Shown here: piece after piece, positions 6,172 to 7,835 of the stretch
How the letters are laid out: each line of letters opens with the position of its first letter
Numbering within the stretch: the first letter of the stretch is position 1
Origin: Fontivivens sp964399735
Lineage (GTDB): Bacteria > Zhuqueibacterota > Zhuqueibacteria > Residuimicrobiales > Krinioviventaceae
Direction: 5' to 3'
NCBI GenBank assembly: GCA_964399735.1
Contig: CAYNSO010000144.1
Span: 1 to 7,835 of the forward strand
DNA length: 7,835 nucleotides
Program-made: the position numbers and the translations under genes
The notes under the pieces: generated by a model
What the model saw: the letters and a program-made list of their open reading frames with translations, nothing else
What the model was told of the DNA's origin: nothing
Databases searched by the model: none

Positions 6172-7089
6172 ATGCCGGAAAATAGCAAATGGGCGTTTAT
6201 TGTTAACCCAATCGCGGGAAATGGTCATGCCAAAAAATATGCAGAGACAGTACGTGAGCAAGCTGAAAAACAGGGTTTGAACTATACCCTGTTATTTACA
6301 GAAAGAAAGGGACATGCGGTTGAGCTTGCCCGCAATTTGGCAAATAGTGGGTATACTCATATTATTGCAGTCGGCGGTGATGGCACAGTCAATGAAACCA
6401 TAACCGGAATCATGGATTTAGATGTTACATTTGGTGCAATTCCTGCCGGAACCGGTAACGATTTTGTGCCCATTTTAGGTTTTGCTGATCCTTTCAATGA
6501 TGAAGAATGGCAGATATTTTTTCAGAATCATACCACCTTTTTGGATATTGGTGTTTGTAATGGTCATTATTTTGCCAATGGAATGGGACTGGGATTTGAT
6601 GCCCAGGTGGCGGCCGAAAATTATAAAAACGGCAAAGTTAAAAAAGGATACCCTGGAAAATACCTCTGGCATATCATTAAAACACTTTTATTTTTTAAAG
6701 AACGACCAATGACAATAATAACAGGCGAAGAAGAGATCAATGCCCGGTGCTTTATCAATACCATTGGTATTGGCCGCAGATTCGGCGGCGGCTATTTTCT
6801 CACCCCAAAAGCAATAGCTAACGACGGATTATTTGATATTCTCCATGTTGAAAAATTAAAATTTCAAGATCGTTTTACATTGTTTGATAAAGTAAAAAAA
6901 GGGGAACATCTTTTAAATTCTCAAGTAAAAAACTATTCAACTAGCAAGTTATTAATTCAGTTCAACGAGACCGTCCCCTATCATCTGGATGGTGAAATGT
7001 TTTATGATGAACGGTTTATTATTAATATTCTTCCGGAAAAGATCAAGGTGATCTATAACCCAGGAGGAGTGCATTATTTTAAAAGCTGA
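6172..7089 (+). CDS. Diacylglycerol kinase-family lipid kinase (DagK/YegS/BmrU type)
   Basis: Soluble or membrane-associated ATP-dependent lipid kinase of 305 residues, typical for the bacterial DgkB/YegS family. The N-terminal catalytic domain shows NPIAGNG (12-18), the nucleotide-binding GGDGTVNE (68-75) and PAGTGND (91-97). The C-terminal beta-sandwich domain contains RRFGGGYFLTPKAIANDGLFDI (202-223) and LDGE (272-275), both conserved in the family. The substrate could be diacylglycerol (making phosphatidic acid), phosphatidylglycerol or another lipid alcohol; the sequence does not decide. The ATG at 6172 follows AAGGAA (6161-6166), which overlaps the end of the plsC stop. Its 3' end carries the ribosome site of the next gene (AGGAGG, 7062-7067) and overlaps that gene by about 17 nt, so translation of the two is probably coupled. 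Confidence 0.94.
   Translation: MPENSKWAFIVNPIAGNGHAKKYAETVREQAEKQGLNYTLLFTERKGHAVELARNLANSGYTHIIAVGGDGTVNETITGIMDLDVTFGAIPAGTGNDFVPILGFADPFNDEEWQIFFQNHTTFLDIGVCNGHYFANGMGLGFDAQVAAENYKNGKVKKGYPGKYLWHIIKTLLFFKERPMTIITGEEEINARCFINTIGIGRRFGGGYFLTPKAIANDGLFDILHVEKLKFQDRFTLFDKVKKGEHLLNSQVKNYSTSKLLIQFNETVPYHLDGEMFYDERFIINILPEKIKVIYNPGGVHYFKS
7062..7067 (+). promoter_or_regulatory. Perfect AGGAGG ribosome binding site inside the lipid kinase gene, serving the HAD gene
   Basis: AGGAGG is the strongest Shine-Dalgarno in the window. In the HAD frame it lies 5 nt before an ATT at 7073 and 8 nt before an ATT at 7076. The only canonical codon nearby, GTG at 7069, is 1 nt away and in the kinase frame, so it cannot start the HAD protein. 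This site supports initiation at ATT. Confidence 0.6.
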
Positions 7090-7747
7090 AAAGAAAACTA
7101 CTTACATTGCCTTTTTTGATCTGGATCATACAATTCTCAATGACAGCAGCGGCAGTCTTTTGGGAATTCCGGCTTTTGTAAATAAAATTTTTAAAAAGCG
7201 TTATTTTCTCGAAGCTGTCCTGCTATCACTCGGATATAAATTTGAGTTACTTGATCCACTGCAAATCAGCTCCAGAATGGCACAATGGTTAAAGGGTCAG
7301 CCCGAACAAAAAATTATCGACTTTATGAATAACATGTTTGGCAAACTTTTAAAACCTGCTATCAGACAAAAGGCTCACAGAGAAATAGAGTTTCATAAAC
7401 AGAACAATGCGTTGACTGTTATCCTCTCCGCTTCTATTGAGCAAATCTGCGAGCCGGTTAAACAATATCTGGGTTTTGACGATATGATTTGTTCCAGTCT
7501 TGAAGTGAACAATGGTATATTTACAGGCTTACCTCGCGGCAAATATTGCTATGGTGCAGAAAAATTGACCCGAACCCTGCAGTATTGTGAAAAAAACAAC
7601 CTGGCTTTTAATAATGCCTGGTTTTATACAGATTCGTATTCCGATTTACCAATGTTAAGAGCCGTTGATAATCCTGTTTGTGTATCACCGGATAAAAAAC
7701 TTGGCCGCTATGCCAAAAAGGTCGGCTGGAAAATAAACTATTGGTAA
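7073..7747 (+). CDS. HAD-superfamily subfamily IB phosphatase (PSPase-like), apparent ATT start
   Basis: Phosphatase of about 224 residues, normal length for HAD-IB hydrolases (TIGR01490-like, related to SerB). Motif I FFDLDHTILN (residues 14-23, nucleophile D16 and acid D18), motif II serine S119 in ILSAS, motif III lysine K164 in GAEKL and motif IV DSYSD (D187, D191) are all intact, and the end (SPDKKLGRYAKKVGW) fits the family. A helical cap domain fills about residues 35-105. Motif I is encoded at about 7112-7141. The frame opens after a TGA at 7049-7051 and has no ATG, GTG or TTG until TTG 7160, which would delete motif I. ATT at 7073 (or 7076) behind AGGAGG is the best start; the exact choice is inference. 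The gene overlaps the lipid kinase gene. HAD-IB domains are known fused to PlsC in some bacteria, so a lipid phosphate may be the substrate; phosphoserine or another phosphomonoester is also possible. Confidence 0.88.
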   Translation: MILKAEKKTTYIAFFDLDHTILNDSSGSLLGIPAFVNKIFKKRYFLEAVLLSLGYKFELLDPLQISSRMAQWLKGQPEQKIIDFMNNMFGKLLKPAIRQKAHREIEFHKQNNALTVILSASIEQICEPVKQYLGFDDMICSSLEVNNGIFTGLPRGKYCYGAEKLTRTLQYCEKNNLAFNNAWFYTDSYSDLPMLRAVDNPVCVSPDKKLGRYAKKVGWKINYW

Positions 7748-7760
7748 TTTCTAAAAATTT

Positions 7761-7808
7761 AATGGTTCTATATGCTTTTATGTGGGTAATTTTACCGATT
7801 GAACCATT
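7761..7808. repeat. Nested inverted repeat after the HAD gene
   Basis: AATGGTTC (7761-7768) and GAACCATT (7801-7808) are perfect reverse complements. A second small hairpin, GGTAA-TT-TTACC (7785-7796), lies in the loop. No T-run follows, so it is not a standard terminator. It sits between the operon end and the likely next start, and could be a leader structure or an operator pair. Confidence 0.4.
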
Positions 7809-7831
7809 GTTAAAAGTATAAAAGGCTCAAT

Positions 7832-7835
7832 ATGA
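7832..7835 (+). CDS. Possible first codon of the next gene (3' truncated by window end)
   Basis: ATG at 7832-7834 is preceded by AAAGG (7821-7825) with a 6-nt spacer. This is a plausible start, but only one codon is visible, so nothing can be said about the product. Confidence 0.3.

Noticed and set aside
7160..7747. HAD gene starting at TTG 7160 (195 residues)
   Set aside because: This start removes the catalytic motif I (DLDHT), which is encoded upstream in the same open frame, and has no ribosome site. The true gene must begin earlier.
6172..7747. Single kinase-HAD fusion protein made by +1 frameshift at TTT-AAA-A
   Set aside because: Possible in principle, but both parts have normal stand-alone lengths, and a perfect AGGAGG is placed for a separate start. 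Kept only as an alternative.

Overview
This window is an ordinary-looking chromosomal stretch with every supported gene on the + strand. It holds seven genes, plus what may be the first codon of an eighth. Base composition is moderately AT-rich (about 40% GC by eye, not computed). Most genes have recognisable Shine-Dalgarno sequences (AGGAG or AGGAGG types). One start is GTG and one is apparently ATT. The gene families are those of a Gram-negative-type bacterium. Clear Shine-Dalgarno use argues against Bacteroidota proper. A low-GC member of another FCB-type or anaerobic lineage would fit, but this is a weak inference. I see no tRNA, rRNA, CRISPR array, insertion sequence or phage gene.

Layout. 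(1) 2-781: 3' part of a GNAT acetyltransferase with a YitH-type C-terminal domain; its start lies before the window. (2) 1026-3258: a tight two-gene unit of an XRE-cupin regulator and a medium-chain-type acyl-CoA synthetase. It is preceded by a 244-bp spacer with inverted repeats that could be operators. (3) 3259-3657: a 399-bp spacer with a strong imperfect hairpin, a weaker AT hairpin and an 8-bp direct repeat. (4) 3658-5295: a Na+/phosphate cotransporter-family protein with a PhoU-like tail and a GTG start. (5) 5296-5439: a very AT-rich spacer with two inverted repeats. (6) 5440-7747: a compact three-gene operon of PlsC-type acyltransferase, diacylglycerol-kinase-family lipid kinase and HAD-IB phosphatase. 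(7) 7748-7835: a spacer with a nested inverted repeat and a probable start codon of the next gene at 7832.

How the genes may work together. The XRE-cupin protein probably senses a small acid or acyl product and controls itself and the ligase, which activates a carboxylic acid to its CoA thioester. The last three genes look like a phospholipid-headgroup module: PlsC makes phosphatidic acid, the kinase phosphorylates diacylglycerol or a related lipid, and the HAD enzyme may remove a phosphate. The most unusual point is the HAD gene. Its catalytic motif I lies upstream of any ATG, GTG or TTG in its frame. The only well-placed starts behind a perfect AGGAGG are ATT codons lying inside the end of the kinase gene.

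I did not find a convincing new multi-gene system. The most useful leads are the non-canonical start and the candidate regulatory repeats.
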